From the NCBI GenBank assembly GCA_002315595.1, contig DCHG01000061.1, forward strand, positions 1 to 52,536: 52,536 nt of DNA, written 5' to 3'. Below are positions 9,064 through 17,595 of the stretch, piece after piece (the stretch's first letter is position 1; each line of letters begins with the position of its first letter). Source of the stretch: Clostridiales bacterium UBA1758 (GTDB taxonomy: Bacteria > Bacillota > Clostridia > Oscillospirales > UBA1758). The position numbers and the translations under genes were made by a program. Under the pieces are notes generated by a model. The model was not told the origin of the DNA, ran no database searches, and saw only the letters and a program-made list of their open reading frames with translations.

Positions 9064-9815
9064 GTATTTTCAATAAAGAAAACGACGGTCGTATCCGTGT
9101 GGTGTGGACGGGAAATGCGGGCTGGCTGATTTCCTACGGCGGAAAACTCTTCTCGGTCGACCTCGACTTGGAACCGATGCCTTTCTGTCCGTATCGGATT
9201 GCGCCCCCGCCTTTCACCCCCGAAGAGGTTGCGCCGTTTGTCGATCTTGCACTTTATACGCATAACCACGGTGACCATTTTAATACCTACACTGCCGAAA
9301 AACTTGTCAATGACGGGGGCTGCACCTTCGTGGCTCCCGCAACCTGCGTGGAAATGGAAATCCCCGAAAAACGCCGTATTACGCCTCATCCGAGTGAAAA
9401 TTTCGAATTTGAAGGCGTAAAAATAGCGCCCATACGGGCGCTTCACGGGCATAAATTCGGCTCGGTCTACAAGCTTGCAAATCTCGACGATTGCGGCTAT
9501 ATCTTTGATTTCGGCAACAAACGATTGATGATCCCCGGCGACACGGTGCTTCTGCACGACCATGAAGAAGTCGGCAAAGTCGATATTCTCATGGTCTCGC
9601 CGACCGAACACAACACATGGATCGACCATACCGTGACCCTCATCGAGCAGACTTCGCCGGAATATATTTTCCCGCAACATTACGGCACATACGAGGAACG
9701 GCCGGATATCTATTTCTGGACGCATGGATATGTCGACGAACTCCGTGAGGCACTGCCCGAAGGCACCCGTTCAAAGTATCATGTCTTGAAGCCGGGCGAG
9801 GAATTCATCATCTGA
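9060..9815 (+). CDS. MBL-fold metallo-hydrolase, UlaG-like
   Basis: 251 aa from the ATG that overlaps the previous stop. The core zinc motif is HNHGDH at residues 68-73, with TGNAGWLISYGGKLFSVD at the N-terminus as in UlaG-type enzymes. A later His (RALHGH near 131) and GDTVLLHDH near 160 supply further metal ligands. UlaG acts on L-ascorbate-6-phosphate lactone; relatives open other sugar lactones or cleave phosphoesters. Coupling to the DUF4832 gene suggests it processes a product of those enzymes, perhaps a lactone, but that is inference. The 3' end overlaps the convergent cysteine-cluster gene by 8 bp. Confidence 0.8.
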   Translation: MSIFNKENDGRIRVVWTGNAGWLISYGGKLFSVDLDLEPMPFCPYRIAPPPFTPEEVAPFVDLALYTHNHGDHFNTYTAEKLVNDGGCTFVAPATCVEMEIPEKRRITPHPSENFEFEGVKIAPIRALHGHKFGSVYKLANLDDCGYIFDFGNKRLMIPGDTVLLHDHEEVGKVDILMVSPTEHNTWIDHTVTLIEQTSPEYIFPQHYGTYEERPDIYFWTHGYVDELREALPEGTRSKYHVLKPGEEFII

Positions 9816-10269
9816 AAAACTTATCGTATTCGGCAAGGGCACGCTGCCAAGCGGCAAAAAAGCGCGGATAATGCTTTTGATACGAAGCCAGTGTTTTGCG
9901 AACGGCTTCCAAAAAACGCGGATCGTAATATTCATCCACGCCATGATCTCCCAGAGGACAAATGCGTCGTGCACGATCGTCAAAGACGACCGCTCCGTCC
10001 CGCAGGACAAACGGATAGATTCGGCAGGAAAGTGGTCTGGTCTTTCGGTCGCAATGACCGTCGCAGACGGCAAACCATACGGATTCTCCGCACATATCGC
10101 GTTTTTCGATCCGAAAATGAGGATCGTGCCATATGCGCGACGCCTCTTCCGGGAATAACATCATCCCGTGTTCTTTATCCCCGTGGCAACAGGCTTTGCC
10201 GCAAAGTTCACCGCAATCCGCACAGATCGGCGTATGATCCGCCATGATACGATACGCTTTTAAAATCAT
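9808..10269 (-). CDS. YkgJ-like cysteine-cluster protein
   Basis: 153 aa from the ATG at 10269; the longer open frame to 10575 runs through the divergent cupin and is rejected. Ten cysteines are visible: 16, 19, 23, 27, 28, 60, 69, 73, 82 and 104, including a CxxCxxxCxxxCC block. The RPLSCRIYPF segment resembles the zinc/iron-chelating YkgJ/UPF0153 group (CxRxxPxxC-type). It probably binds a metal or Fe-S centre; no enzymatic role is established. Its 3' end overlaps the MBL gene. It is divergent from the cupin with 39 bp between starts. Confidence 0.6.
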   Translation of the reverse strand: MILKAYRIMADHTPICADCGELCGKACCHGDKEHGMMLFPEEASRIWHDPHFRIEKRDMCGESVWFAVCDGHCDRKTRPLSCRIYPFVLRDGAVVFDDRARRICPLGDHGVDEYYDPRFLEAVRKTLASYQKHYPRFFAAWQRALAEYDKFFR

Positions 10270-10308
10270 CAAATCACACTCCAATGTATTTTGAAAGGAA
10301 GAAAAACA

Positions 10309-10644
10309 ATGAACATCAACAAATTCTCCATGGACAAGGCTTATCCCGCACACAACGGCACCATTTGGGCGCATGATTTCATCCCGGACGGAATGCCCGC
10401 CCCGTTTGAAAGCACCTGGGGCTATCTGCCCGGCAAGGGCATTATCGAGCCCCACGCTCATCCGACGCAGGAAATGTACGTCGTTTTCAAAGGTCACGGA
10501 CTCTGCCGTGTCGGCGATGAGGAAGCGTGGGTTGAATGCGGCGACGTCATCGAGATCCCTCCGATGAAGGAACATTCTATCGAAAATCAGTCCGATGAGC
10601 CGCTTCTCTGGACCGCCATTTGGTGGCCCGCCATCGAAAAGTAA
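10309..10644 (+). CDS. Small single-domain cupin protein
   Basis: 111 aa. The start is the ATG preceded by GAAAGGAAG. The first cupin motif is clear (PHAHPTQEMYVVFKGHG near 45-61), with two His and a Glu as metal ligands. The second motif follows at CGDVIEIPPMKEHSIEN. Small cupins of this type bind a divalent metal and serve as sugar isomerases, epimerases or sensors. It sits beside the DUF4832 locus and may act on its products, which is inference. A strong rho-independent hairpin closes it, so it is a single-gene unit. Confidence 0.75.
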   Translation: MNINKFSMDKAYPAHNGTIWAHDFIPDGMPAPFESTWGYLPGKGIIEPHAHPTQEMYVVFKGHGLCRVGDEEAWVECGDVIEIPPMKEHSIENQSDEPLLWTAIWWPAIEK

Positions 10645-10655
10645 GTCAAAATTTT

Positions 10656-10683
10656 GCCCCCGGTCAATGCCGGGGGCTTTTTT
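10656..10683 (+). terminator. Rho-independent terminator after the cupin gene
   Basis: Perfect 8-bp GC-rich stem GCCCCCGG/CCGGGGGC with a 6-nt loop, followed by six T residues. It starts 12 bp after the cupin stop. Confidence 0.9.
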
Positions 10684-10687
10684 ATCC

Positions 10688-11560
10688 TTATATCCCCGTC
10701 AAGTCAAATGGCGGGGTGTATTCGCGTTCGGCAGAAGTTCGCTCCTGAAAGAAGCCTTCCGTCAAACCGAGTGAGATCGCATAATCGCAGACCGATTGAT
10801 ACTCAAAGGTCGTAATCTTTCGTTGCAATTGCTTCGGCAAATCCGTGTCGTTCGGCGAATATTGGCTCATCAGCGAGAGCAGGATTTTTCCCCGCAGATT
10901 GTCCGCAATCCAATTCATGACCTTCATTGAGTCGTGTCGGCAACCCGGCAACACAAGGTGGCGAATGATCACGCCGCGTGTCATCAGTCCGTTTTCGTCA
11001 AACATCGGCACGCCGACCTGCGCTTGCATCGCGGAAATCGCCTTCGTTGCGACGGCGAAATAATCCGGCGCGGCGGAGTATTGTTTCGACAGTTCGCCCG
11101 AATAATATTTCAGATCCGGTAAATACACATCGACGACGCCACGAAGCATTTCAATTGTTTCAACGGTTTCATAGCCACCGGAATTCCACACCACGGGAAT
11201 GCCCGGTTTTGCCATTTCAAGTGCTTCGATTACCATCGGGGCATATTGCGTGGCACTGACGAGGTTGATATTGTGTGCGCCCGCATCCCGGAGTTCCGTA
11301 AAGATTTCCGCAAGGCGTGCGACGCTGACCTCTTTGCCGAAGTTTCCCGCCGAAATGTCAACATTTTGGCAAAAAACGCATTTGAGTTGGCATCCCGAAA
11401 AAAACACTGCACCGGATCCGTTTTCCCCGCTGATACACGGCTCTTCCCAATGATGGAGTGCCGCACGCGCAAGCCTCGGCAGACTTCCCCCGCCACAAAA
11501 GCCGACGCCGTTTTTCCGGTCTGCACCGCAATGTCGCGGACAAAGGTCACAACCACTCAT
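10688..11560 (-). CDS. Radical SAM protein, PflA-like (COG1313 type)
   Basis: 290 aa. The SAM-cluster motif CxxxCxxC is Cys57, Cys61, Cys64 (SGCQLKCVFCQN). An extra N-terminal Cys set (4, 7, 11, 22) is typical of the putative pyruvate-formate-lyase-activating-enzyme group. Further features are NSGGYETVE near 125 and DVYLPDLKYY near 142. These proteins are predicted to generate a 5'-deoxyadenosyl radical, but their targets are mostly unknown. The ATG overlaps the stop of the topoisomerase A gene (ATGA), so it is the third gene of that operon. No glycyl-radical enzyme is nearby. Confidence 0.8.
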   Translation of the reverse strand: MSGCDLCPRHCGADRKNGVGFCGGGSLPRLARAALHHWEEPCISGENGSGAVFFSGCQLKCVFCQNVDISAGNFGKEVSVARLAEIFTELRDAGAHNINLVSATQYAPMVIEALEMAKPGIPVVWNSGGYETVETIEMLRGVVDVYLPDLKYYSGELSKQYSAAPDYFAVATKAISAMQAQVGVPMFDENGLMTRGVIIRHLVLPGCRHDSMKVMNWIADNLRGKILLSLMSQYSPNDTDLPKQLQRKITTFEYQSVCDYAISLGLTEGFFQERTSAEREYTPPFDLTGI

Positions 11561-13773
11561 TCGAGTACCATCTGTTCTACGCCGAGGTCTTCCGGGCGTA
11601 GCAACGCGCCTGCGACCGGGAGTGAACGTGAACGGAATCGCGCCATATCCTTAATGTCCGAATTTGCAAAAAGTTTTGCGTTCTCGACATGATGCTTGGC
11701 TTTCAGCGTCATCACGGCAACCCCCTGCGTATCGCGTGTGGTTTTCAGCGGAATCGCGGCAGTATTGAACGCAACCGCACGCGGTTCGGTGGAAATAAGC
11801 ACCATATCCTCTTCCCCATGGATGCCGATTGCGGCAACAAGCGCGCTTTTTGTGCTGACGGCGCCGGTCAGGCGGCGACGGTTCGTCTTTGTTTCATAAC
11901 TCGAAAGCGGAACGCGGGCGACCTTGCCGTTTTCAAATGCAAAAACGACGCTTCCGCTATAATCGCCGAGCAAACACATCGAAACGGCGACTTCGCCGTC
12001 GTCCATGCCGAGTTTGGCCGGCAAATAATCGCCGAGTACACTCGTTTTCGTATCATCGAAATCGTTCAGGCGACATTTATACGCCTGTCCTTTATTGGTA
12101 AAGAACAACACTTCATCGCGGTTTGTGGTTTCGAAGGACGCAACGATCTCGTCACCGTCCTTGAGTTTGTGTTCGCCACTCATACGCAAAGACTGCGGCG
12201 TGATCTTTTTGAAATAACTTTCTTTGGTAAAGAACACATTAACGGGATAATCCTCGACGGTGTCTTCTTCACTGATCTCCACGACGGAATCCTCGTAAAT
12301 GATCTGTGAACGACGCGGAATGCCATACTTTTTTTCGACGGCTTTAAGTTCCGCAATAATGATCTGGTTGATGCGCGAACGGCTATGGAGCAAATCCTCC
12401 AAATCCTCAATTTCGCGTTCGAGTTCCGCTGTTTCTTCGACGCGTTTGAGAATGTATTCACGGTTGATATTGCGAAGTTTGATTTCCGCAATGTACTCCG
12501 CCTGCGCTTCGTCGATACCAAAGCCGATCATCAGGTTCGGGACAACCTCGGCTTCTTCCTCGGTTTCCCGAATGATCGAAATCGCCTTGTCAATATCGAG
12601 AAGAATGGTTTTCAGACCTTTTAGCAGGTGCAAGCGATCCTTTTTCTTGCTCAAATCAAAATAAACTCTTCGCTTGACACATTCCACACGCCACGAAACC
12701 CACTCGTCAAGGATCTCGGCAACACCCAAAACACGGGGCATCCCCGCAATGAGGATGTTGAAATTCGCGCCAAAACTATCCTGCAAGGTGGTCTGTTTAT
12801 AAAGTTTCGCCATCAATTTATCGGGATCGGTGCCGCGTTTGAGGTCGATGGTTAGTTTCAAGCCGTTGATGTCGGATTCATCGCGAATATCGGAAATTTC
12901 TTTGAGTTTTCCCGCCTTGACCAGTTCGGCGACCTTGTCGATGATGTTTTCGACCGTTGTCGTGTACGGGATCTCATAAACCTCGATGAGATTATTGGCT
13001 TTGTCATATCTCCAACGCGCACGAATACGGAAGGATCCGCGTCCCGTGCGGTAGATTTCGCCCATTTCCTTCGGATCGAAAATAATCTCACCGCCCGTGG
13101 AAAAGTCCGGCGCAGGCAGGGTTTCGAAAAGGTCGACATTCGGATCCTTGATGAATGCGATCGTCGTGCGAACGACTTCACCTAAATTGAACGAGCAGAT
13201 ATTGGACGCCATACTGACGGCAATGCCGAGGTTCGGCGTGACAAGAAGATTCGGAAATGTCGTTGGAAGAAGCGTCGGCTCCTTGGTGGTATTATCATAG
13301 TTCGGCACGAAGTCGACCGTATCGCGGTCAATTTCACCGAACAATTCGGCACAGATCGGCGCAAGTTTCGCTTCGGTATAACGCGATGCAGCATATGCCA
13401 TATCACGCGAATAGACTTTGCCGAAATTGCCCTTGGAATCAATAAACGGGTGCAAAAGCGACTCGTTTCCCTTTGCAAGACGCACCATAGTTTCATAGAT
13501 CGCCCCATCACCATGCGGGTTTAGGTGCATCGTCGAACCGACGATATTTGCCGATTTGGTGCGCTGCCCATTCAAAAGCCCCATTTTATACATCGTATAA
13601 AGAAGTTTGCGGTGTGAGGGCTTGAAGCCGTCAATTTCCGGCAATGCGCGGGAAACAATGACGCTCATCGCATAGGGCATATAGTTTTGTTCAAGCGTTT
13701 CGCTGATATTTTGTTCGGTGATTTCTGCGACTGCGACCGTTTCCGGCGTATCGTTTTGTTTCTTTTTTGCCAT
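11557..13773 (-). CDS. parC: Type IIA topoisomerase subunit A (topoisomerase IV ParC-like)
   Basis: 738 aa. It is the DNA breakage-reunion subunit; the catalytic tyrosine lies in AASRYTEAKL near residue 132. The winged-helix region has FKPSHRKLLYTMYKMG and NPHGDGAIYETM. In the latter the usual quinolone-contact Ser is Gly and the acidic residue is Glu. The C-terminal beta-pinwheel is short and lacks a GyrA-box, which favours topoisomerase IV (decatenation) over gyrase. It lies 14 bp after subunit B in the same operon. The protein is divergent from standard ParC, so the symbol is functional rather than strictly orthologous. Confidence 0.85.
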   Translation of the reverse strand: MAKKKQNDTPETVAVAEITEQNISETLEQNYMPYAMSVIVSRALPEIDGFKPSHRKLLYTMYKMGLLNGQRTKSANIVGSTMHLNPHGDGAIYETMVRLAKGNESLLHPFIDSKGNFGKVYSRDMAYAASRYTEAKLAPICAELFGEIDRDTVDFVPNYDNTTKEPTLLPTTFPNLLVTPNLGIAVSMASNICSFNLGEVVRTTIAFIKDPNVDLFETLPAPDFSTGGEIIFDPKEMGEIYRTGRGSFRIRARWRYDKANNLIEVYEIPYTTTVENIIDKVAELVKAGKLKEISDIRDESDINGLKLTIDLKRGTDPDKLMAKLYKQTTLQDSFGANFNILIAGMPRVLGVAEILDEWVSWRVECVKRRVYFDLSKKKDRLHLLKGLKTILLDIDKAISIIRETEEEAEVVPNLMIGFGIDEAQAEYIAEIKLRNINREYILKRVEETAELEREIEDLEDLLHSRSRINQIIIAELKAVEKKYGIPRRSQIIYEDSVVEISEEDTVEDYPVNVFFTKESYFKKITPQSLRMSGEHKLKDGDEIVASFETTNRDEVLFFTNKGQAYKCRLNDFDDTKTSVLGDYLPAKLGMDDGEVAVSMCLLGDYSGSVVFAFENGKVARVPLSSYETKTNRRRLTGAVSTKSALVAAIGIHGEEDMVLISTEPRAVAFNTAAIPLKTTRDTQGVAVMTLKAKHHVENAKLFANSDIKDMARFRSRSLPVAGALLRPEDLGVEQMVLE

Positions 13774-13787
13774 TTACTGCCTCCGAA

Positions 13788-15779
13788 TCAGGAAATATCG
13801 GCCATGTCGAGGTATTTCCAGCCGTTTTCCGCAATATGCTCCTTGCGTCCGTTGAGATTATCGCCGAGAAGCAGATCAAAGGTATCGCGCGTCAATTCCT
13901 CAACATGATCGGGCAAGACCTTGATCAGCCTGCGCGATTGCGGACACATCGTCGTCTGCCACATCATATCCGGATCGTTTTCACCCAATCCTTTGGAGCG
14001 TTGCAGGGTGTATTTTTCTTTGCCGAGTTTTTCGATGATCTCTTTCTTTTCCTGCTCGTTGTATGCAAAATAGGTGCCGGATTTCGCCGTGATCTCAAAT
14101 AGCGGGCTTTCCGCGATGTAAACATAGCCCTCCCGGATCAGCGTCGGCGTCAGGCGGTAAAGCATGGTCAACACGAGCGTGCGGATCTGAAATCCGTCGT
14201 AATCGGCATCGGTACAAATAATAATTTTGTTCCAACGAAGGGCACTGAGATCGAAGGACGAAACATCCTTTTTGTTCTTGCCGTGGACTTCCGCGCCACA
14301 TCCGAGGACTTTGATCAGGTCGGTGATGATCTCGCTTTTGAAAATGCGGTCGTATTCGGCTTTCAGGCAGTTCAATATTTTACCGCGAATTGGCATGATC
14401 GCCTGAAATTCCGCGTCACGCCCCGTTTTGCAGGAGCCCGCGGCGGAGTCGCCTTCGACGATATACAGTTCGCGCACATCAATGTCTTTGCTTCGGCAAT
14501 CAATGAATTTTTGCACGCGGCTGGTGATGTCCATACCACCCGATAGTTTCTTTTTGAGGTTCAATCTTGTGCGTTCGGCGGTTTCACGACTGCGCTTGTT
14601 GACCAGCACTTGTTCGGCAATCTTATCCGCATCGGCTTTATTTTCGATGAAATAGACTTCAAGTTGGCTTTTGAGGAACTCCGTCATCGCATCGCAAACG
14701 AATTTATTATTGATACTTTTCTTCGTCTGGTTTTCATAGGAAGTCAGCGTCGAAAAGTTATTGGAAACGAGAAGTAAACAGTCACTGATGTCGTTAAATG
14801 TTATTTTTGTTTCGTTTTTTTGATATTTATTATTCTGTTTGAGGTATGCGTCGATCGCCGCAACAAACGCAAGTCGCACGGCTTTATCCGGTGCGCCCCC
14901 GTATTCAAGCCACGAAGAGTTGTGGTAATATTCCAGCCGCGGATTTTGGTTGGAAAGACAGAACGCGACATTGATTTTGACCTTGTAATCGGGGCGATCC
15001 TCACGGTCACGACCGATGCGTTCGGTCGTCCACTGCTGAATTTCGGTCAATGCGGTGTCACCCGCAAGTTCACCGACATAATCGAGGATCCCGTTTTCAT
15101 AGAAAAATACGCTTTCGTCAAAACGGTTGCCGTCCTGTTTGCGGAATTTGAAGGTCACGCCCGGATTGACGACCGCCTGACGCTTGAGGGTGTCGGTGAA
15201 ATATTCGTCCGGAATGTCGATGTCGGTAAAGACCTCCATATCCGGCAACCAGCGCATGCACGATCCTGTCTTTTTGCGGTCACTTGGCTCTTTTTTCAGT
15301 CCACCGATGTTTTCACCGCGTTCAAAATGAAGCGAATATTTAAATCCGTCGCGGTAAACCGTGACATCCATATAGCGCGATGCGTACTGTGTTGCGCAGG
15401 AGCCGAGACCGTTCAAACCGAGGGAGTATTCATAGTTTTCGCCCTCGTTGGTCTTGTACTTACCACCCGCGTACAGTTCGCAGAAAACCAGTTCCCAGTT
15501 ATATCTTCCCTCGGTGGCGTTCCAGTCGACCGGACATCCGCGTCCGAAGTCCTCGATTTCGATGCTTCCGTCGGCGTATTTGGTCGCCGTGATGAGATTT
15601 CCGTAACCTTCACGCGCCTCATCGATGGAGTTTGAAAGTATTTCAAATACGGAATGACAACAGCCTTCCAACCCGTCCGAGCCGAAAATGACCGACGGGC
15701 GTGAACGTACGCGTGCCGCGCCTTTCAGCGAGGTAATGCTATCGTTGCCGTATTCCTGTTTGATCGGTTGTTTTGCCAT
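13788..15779 (-). CDS. parE: Type IIA topoisomerase subunit B (topoisomerase IV ParE-like)
   Basis: 663 aa from the ATG at 15779, preceded by GGAGGAAAC; an in-frame upstream start at 15818 is less likely. The GHKL ATPase domain shows FEILSNSIDEA, EDFGRGCPVDW, LYAGGKY and GLNGLGS. The TOPRIM domain has VEGDSAAG near 425 and TDADYDGFQIRT near 510, where canonical enzymes read DADVDGxHI. RSKGLGEND follows. All catalytic acids are kept, but several signature positions differ, so this is a divergent ParE/GyrB lineage. It pairs with subunit A for chromosome decatenation. A good sigma-A promoter lies at 15828-15856. Confidence 0.87.
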   Translation of the reverse strand: MAKQPIKQEYGNDSITSLKGAARVRSRPSVIFGSDGLEGCCHSVFEILSNSIDEAREGYGNLITATKYADGSIEIEDFGRGCPVDWNATEGRYNWELVFCELYAGGKYKTNEGENYEYSLGLNGLGSCATQYASRYMDVTVYRDGFKYSLHFERGENIGGLKKEPSDRKKTGSCMRWLPDMEVFTDIDIPDEYFTDTLKRQAVVNPGVTFKFRKQDGNRFDESVFFYENGILDYVGELAGDTALTEIQQWTTERIGRDREDRPDYKVKINVAFCLSNQNPRLEYYHNSSWLEYGGAPDKAVRLAFVAAIDAYLKQNNKYQKNETKITFNDISDCLLLVSNNFSTLTSYENQTKKSINNKFVCDAMTEFLKSQLEVYFIENKADADKIAEQVLVNKRSRETAERTRLNLKKKLSGGMDITSRVQKFIDCRSKDIDVRELYIVEGDSAAGSCKTGRDAEFQAIMPIRGKILNCLKAEYDRIFKSEIITDLIKVLGCGAEVHGKNKKDVSSFDLSALRWNKIIICTDADYDGFQIRTLVLTMLYRLTPTLIREGYVYIAESPLFEITAKSGTYFAYNEQEKKEIIEKLGKEKYTLQRSKGLGENDPDMMWQTTMCPQSRRLIKVLPDHVEELTRDTFDLLLGDNLNGRKEHIAENGWKYLDMADIS

Positions 15780-15827
15780 AGTTTCCTCCGCAAAAACGGT
15801 TTTTCGATTTGTCCCCATACTACTATT

Positions 15828-15856
15828 ATTTTACCGCAACGGCGCGAATTAGTCAA
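15828..15856 (-). promoter_or_regulatory. Sigma-A-type promoter for parE-parC-radical SAM operon
   Basis: On the minus strand, TTGACT (15856-15851) is separated by exactly 17 bp from TAAAAT (15833-15828). It lies about 50 bp upstream of the parE ATG. Confidence 0.7.
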
Positions 15857-15938
15857 GAAAGTAGGACTTGCCGAGGGTATATGTGCCGAGAATTTTGGAT
15901 AAAATATCCTTATCAAGTCGTAGAAATGGGGAATTGCC

Positions 15939-16199
15939 ATGAAAACTCCGCTTTTTCTCTCTTATTTTCGCAAAAACACAATTGACGAACCGACAAATGA
16001 ATTGCAGAATTCTCTCGATCAAACACTGCGTGAATTGAGTGCCGCACGGATCAATTTCAGCGAGGCGGTGGATACGGATCTGGTTGATTCCTACGCGTAC
16101 GAGATCAAATCACTTGAATCGAGGTACTCCTATCTTGTCCGTCTTGCTCAAAAAGACGGACTCACATCAACAAACAGACTCCGTTCCTCGGAGATATGA
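15939..16199 (+). CDS. DUF2508 (YaaL-like) small protein
   Basis: 86 aa. Helical throughout, with the family pattern: ELSAARINFSEAVDTDLVDSYAYEIKS and then SRYSYLVRLAQKDG. DUF2508 proteins are conserved in Bacillota, often near recR or bofA, and have no defined function. Here the gene stands alone, divergent from parE. GGGGAATTGCC precedes the ATG. A hairpin terminator follows at once and is shared with convergent mnmE. Confidence 0.75.
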   Translation: MKTPLFLSYFRKNTIDEPTNELQNSLDQTLRELSAARINFSEAVDTDLVDSYAYEIKSLESRYSYLVRLAQKDGLTSTNRLRSSEI

Positions 16200-16203
16200 A
16201 GAA

Positions 16204-16229
16204 GGCTCTTCCGTCGGAAGAGCCTTTCT
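16204..16229. terminator. Bidirectional hairpin between DUF2508 and mnmE
   Basis: 9-bp stem GGCTCTTCC/GGAAGAGCC with a 3-nt loop, followed by TTTCT on the plus strand and a TTCTTC run on the minus strand. It lies between two convergent stop codons. Confidence 0.75.
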
Positions 16230-16230
16230 A

Positions 16231-17595
16231 TCATTTACCCACACAAAAATGCGAGAATATTTCACTGATGACGTCGTCGGAAACATTTTCCCCCGTCACC
16301 GCACCGAGTTCTTCTGCGGCACTTTCGAGGTCGACGCAAAGAGCATCGGCAGTCATACCCGCATGGATTGCGGCAATGGCTTCGTCCAAAGCCTCCGCCG
16401 CACGGATCACCGCCGCACGCTGACGTGGATTGGTCATAATATGCTCGGTTTCCGCCGTTTCACCCGCAAAAACCGCTTCCGAAACCGCATTTCCGAGTTC
16501 GTCCATTCCCTCGCCCGTCTTTGCTGAAATCACGCAGACGCGATGAAACCGATCCGTCACTTCATTGCGGTCAAACTGTTCAAGGTCGGCTTTATTGACC
16601 ACGCAGATCGCGTTTTCACCAAATTCTCGGGCAAGTTCGATTTCCTCATCCGTGGGCGGCTCACTGCCGTCGACGACAAACAGAACGAGTTCCGCTTTTT
16701 GTGCCGCCGTGCGTGAACGCTCCACGCCGATGCTTTCCACCCTGCCCGCATCGTCACGCAAGCCCGCGGTGTCAATGATGTTAAGAAGCACTCCTCCGAC
16801 GACGGCGGACGCTTCGACCGTGTCGCGTGTGGTGCCCGCCTCATTGTCGACAATACTTCGATCATAGCCCAAAATTGCGTTCAAAAGCGAGGATTTGCCG
16901 ACATTCGGTCGGCCGATGATGGCACATTCCACGCCGTCATGATAGACTTCGGCACGACGAAAGCCGGTTTTCAGTTTTTCCAGTCTGTCCCGAAGTTCCA
17001 TCAAATACGGCAATTTTTCTTCGGGACAGAAGTCCTCGACACCTTCGTCGGGGAAATCGACAAACGCATAAAAATGTGCGGCGATATCGACGATGCCGTG
17101 GCGTACCTCTTTCAGTTCCCTGCCGAGAGAACCGCCAAGTTGAAACGCGGCATTTTCCGCCGCCTGCTTGGTACGCGCACTGAGCAAATCCGCAACGGCT
17201 TCCGCCTGCGTCAGGTCAAGTTTTCCGTTCAAAAATGCACGCCGTGTGAATTCCCCCGGTTCCGCCTGTTCGGCGCCCGCCGCAAAAAGCGCGGCAAGCG
17301 TTTCGGAAATGACAGCGACGCCGCCATGGCAGGAAATTTCCACCATGTCCTCGCCCGTATAACTCGCGGGTGCCTTGAAATATGTCGCAATGGCGGAGTC
17401 GATGACTTTTCCTTCGTCGTCATGCACATCGCCAAGGACCGCCATGCGCGGTGTTTCCGCAATTGCGCGTTTTCTCAGAGGAAAAAAGACCTTCTCGCAC
17501 ACTTTCACCGCATCATCACCGCTTACGCGGACAACGCCGATTGCGGCAGTGCGCATTGCGGTTGAAACCGCAGCAATCACTGTTCCCATTCTCAT
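16231..17595 (-). CDS. mnmE: tRNA uridine-5-carboxymethylaminomethyl(34) synthesis GTPase MnmE
   Basis: 454 aa, full family length. The N-terminal folate-binding domain has AAIGVVRVSG and EPGEFTRRAFLNGK. The G domain is inserted in the helical domain: IGRPNVGKSSLLNA near 227, DTAGLRD, and NKAD. The protein ends in FCVGK, the conserved CxGK active-site tail. With MnmG it makes the cmnm5 group at U34 of certain tRNAs. mnmG is not in this window, and the usual yidC-jag-rnpA neighbours are absent. The ATG overlaps the queG stop, so the two are one transcript. Confidence 0.97.
   Translation of the reverse strand: MRMGTVIAAVSTAMRTAAIGVVRVSGDDAVKVCEKVFFPLRKRAIAETPRMAVLGDVHDDEGKVIDSAIATYFKAPASYTGEDMVEISCHGGVAVISETLAALFAAGAEQAEPGEFTRRAFLNGKLDLTQAEAVADLLSARTKQAAENAAFQLGGSLGRELKEVRHGIVDIAAHFYAFVDFPDEGVEDFCPEEKLPYLMELRDRLEKLKTGFRRAEVYHDGVECAIIGRPNVGKSSLLNAILGYDRSIVDNEAGTTRDTVEASAVVGGVLLNIIDTAGLRDDAGRVESIGVERSRTAAQKAELVLFVVDGSEPPTDEEIELAREFGENAICVVNKADLEQFDRNEVTDRFHRVCVISAKTGEGMDELGNAVSEAVFAGETAETEHIMTNPRQRAAVIRAAEALDEAIAAIHAGMTADALCVDLESAAEELGAVTGENVSDDVISEIFSHFCVGK

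Noticed and set aside
10270..10575. N-terminal extension of the cysteine-cluster gene through the cupin
   Set aside because: It would be antisense to a good cupin with a ribosome site; the ATG at 10269 gives a complete Cys-cluster protein.
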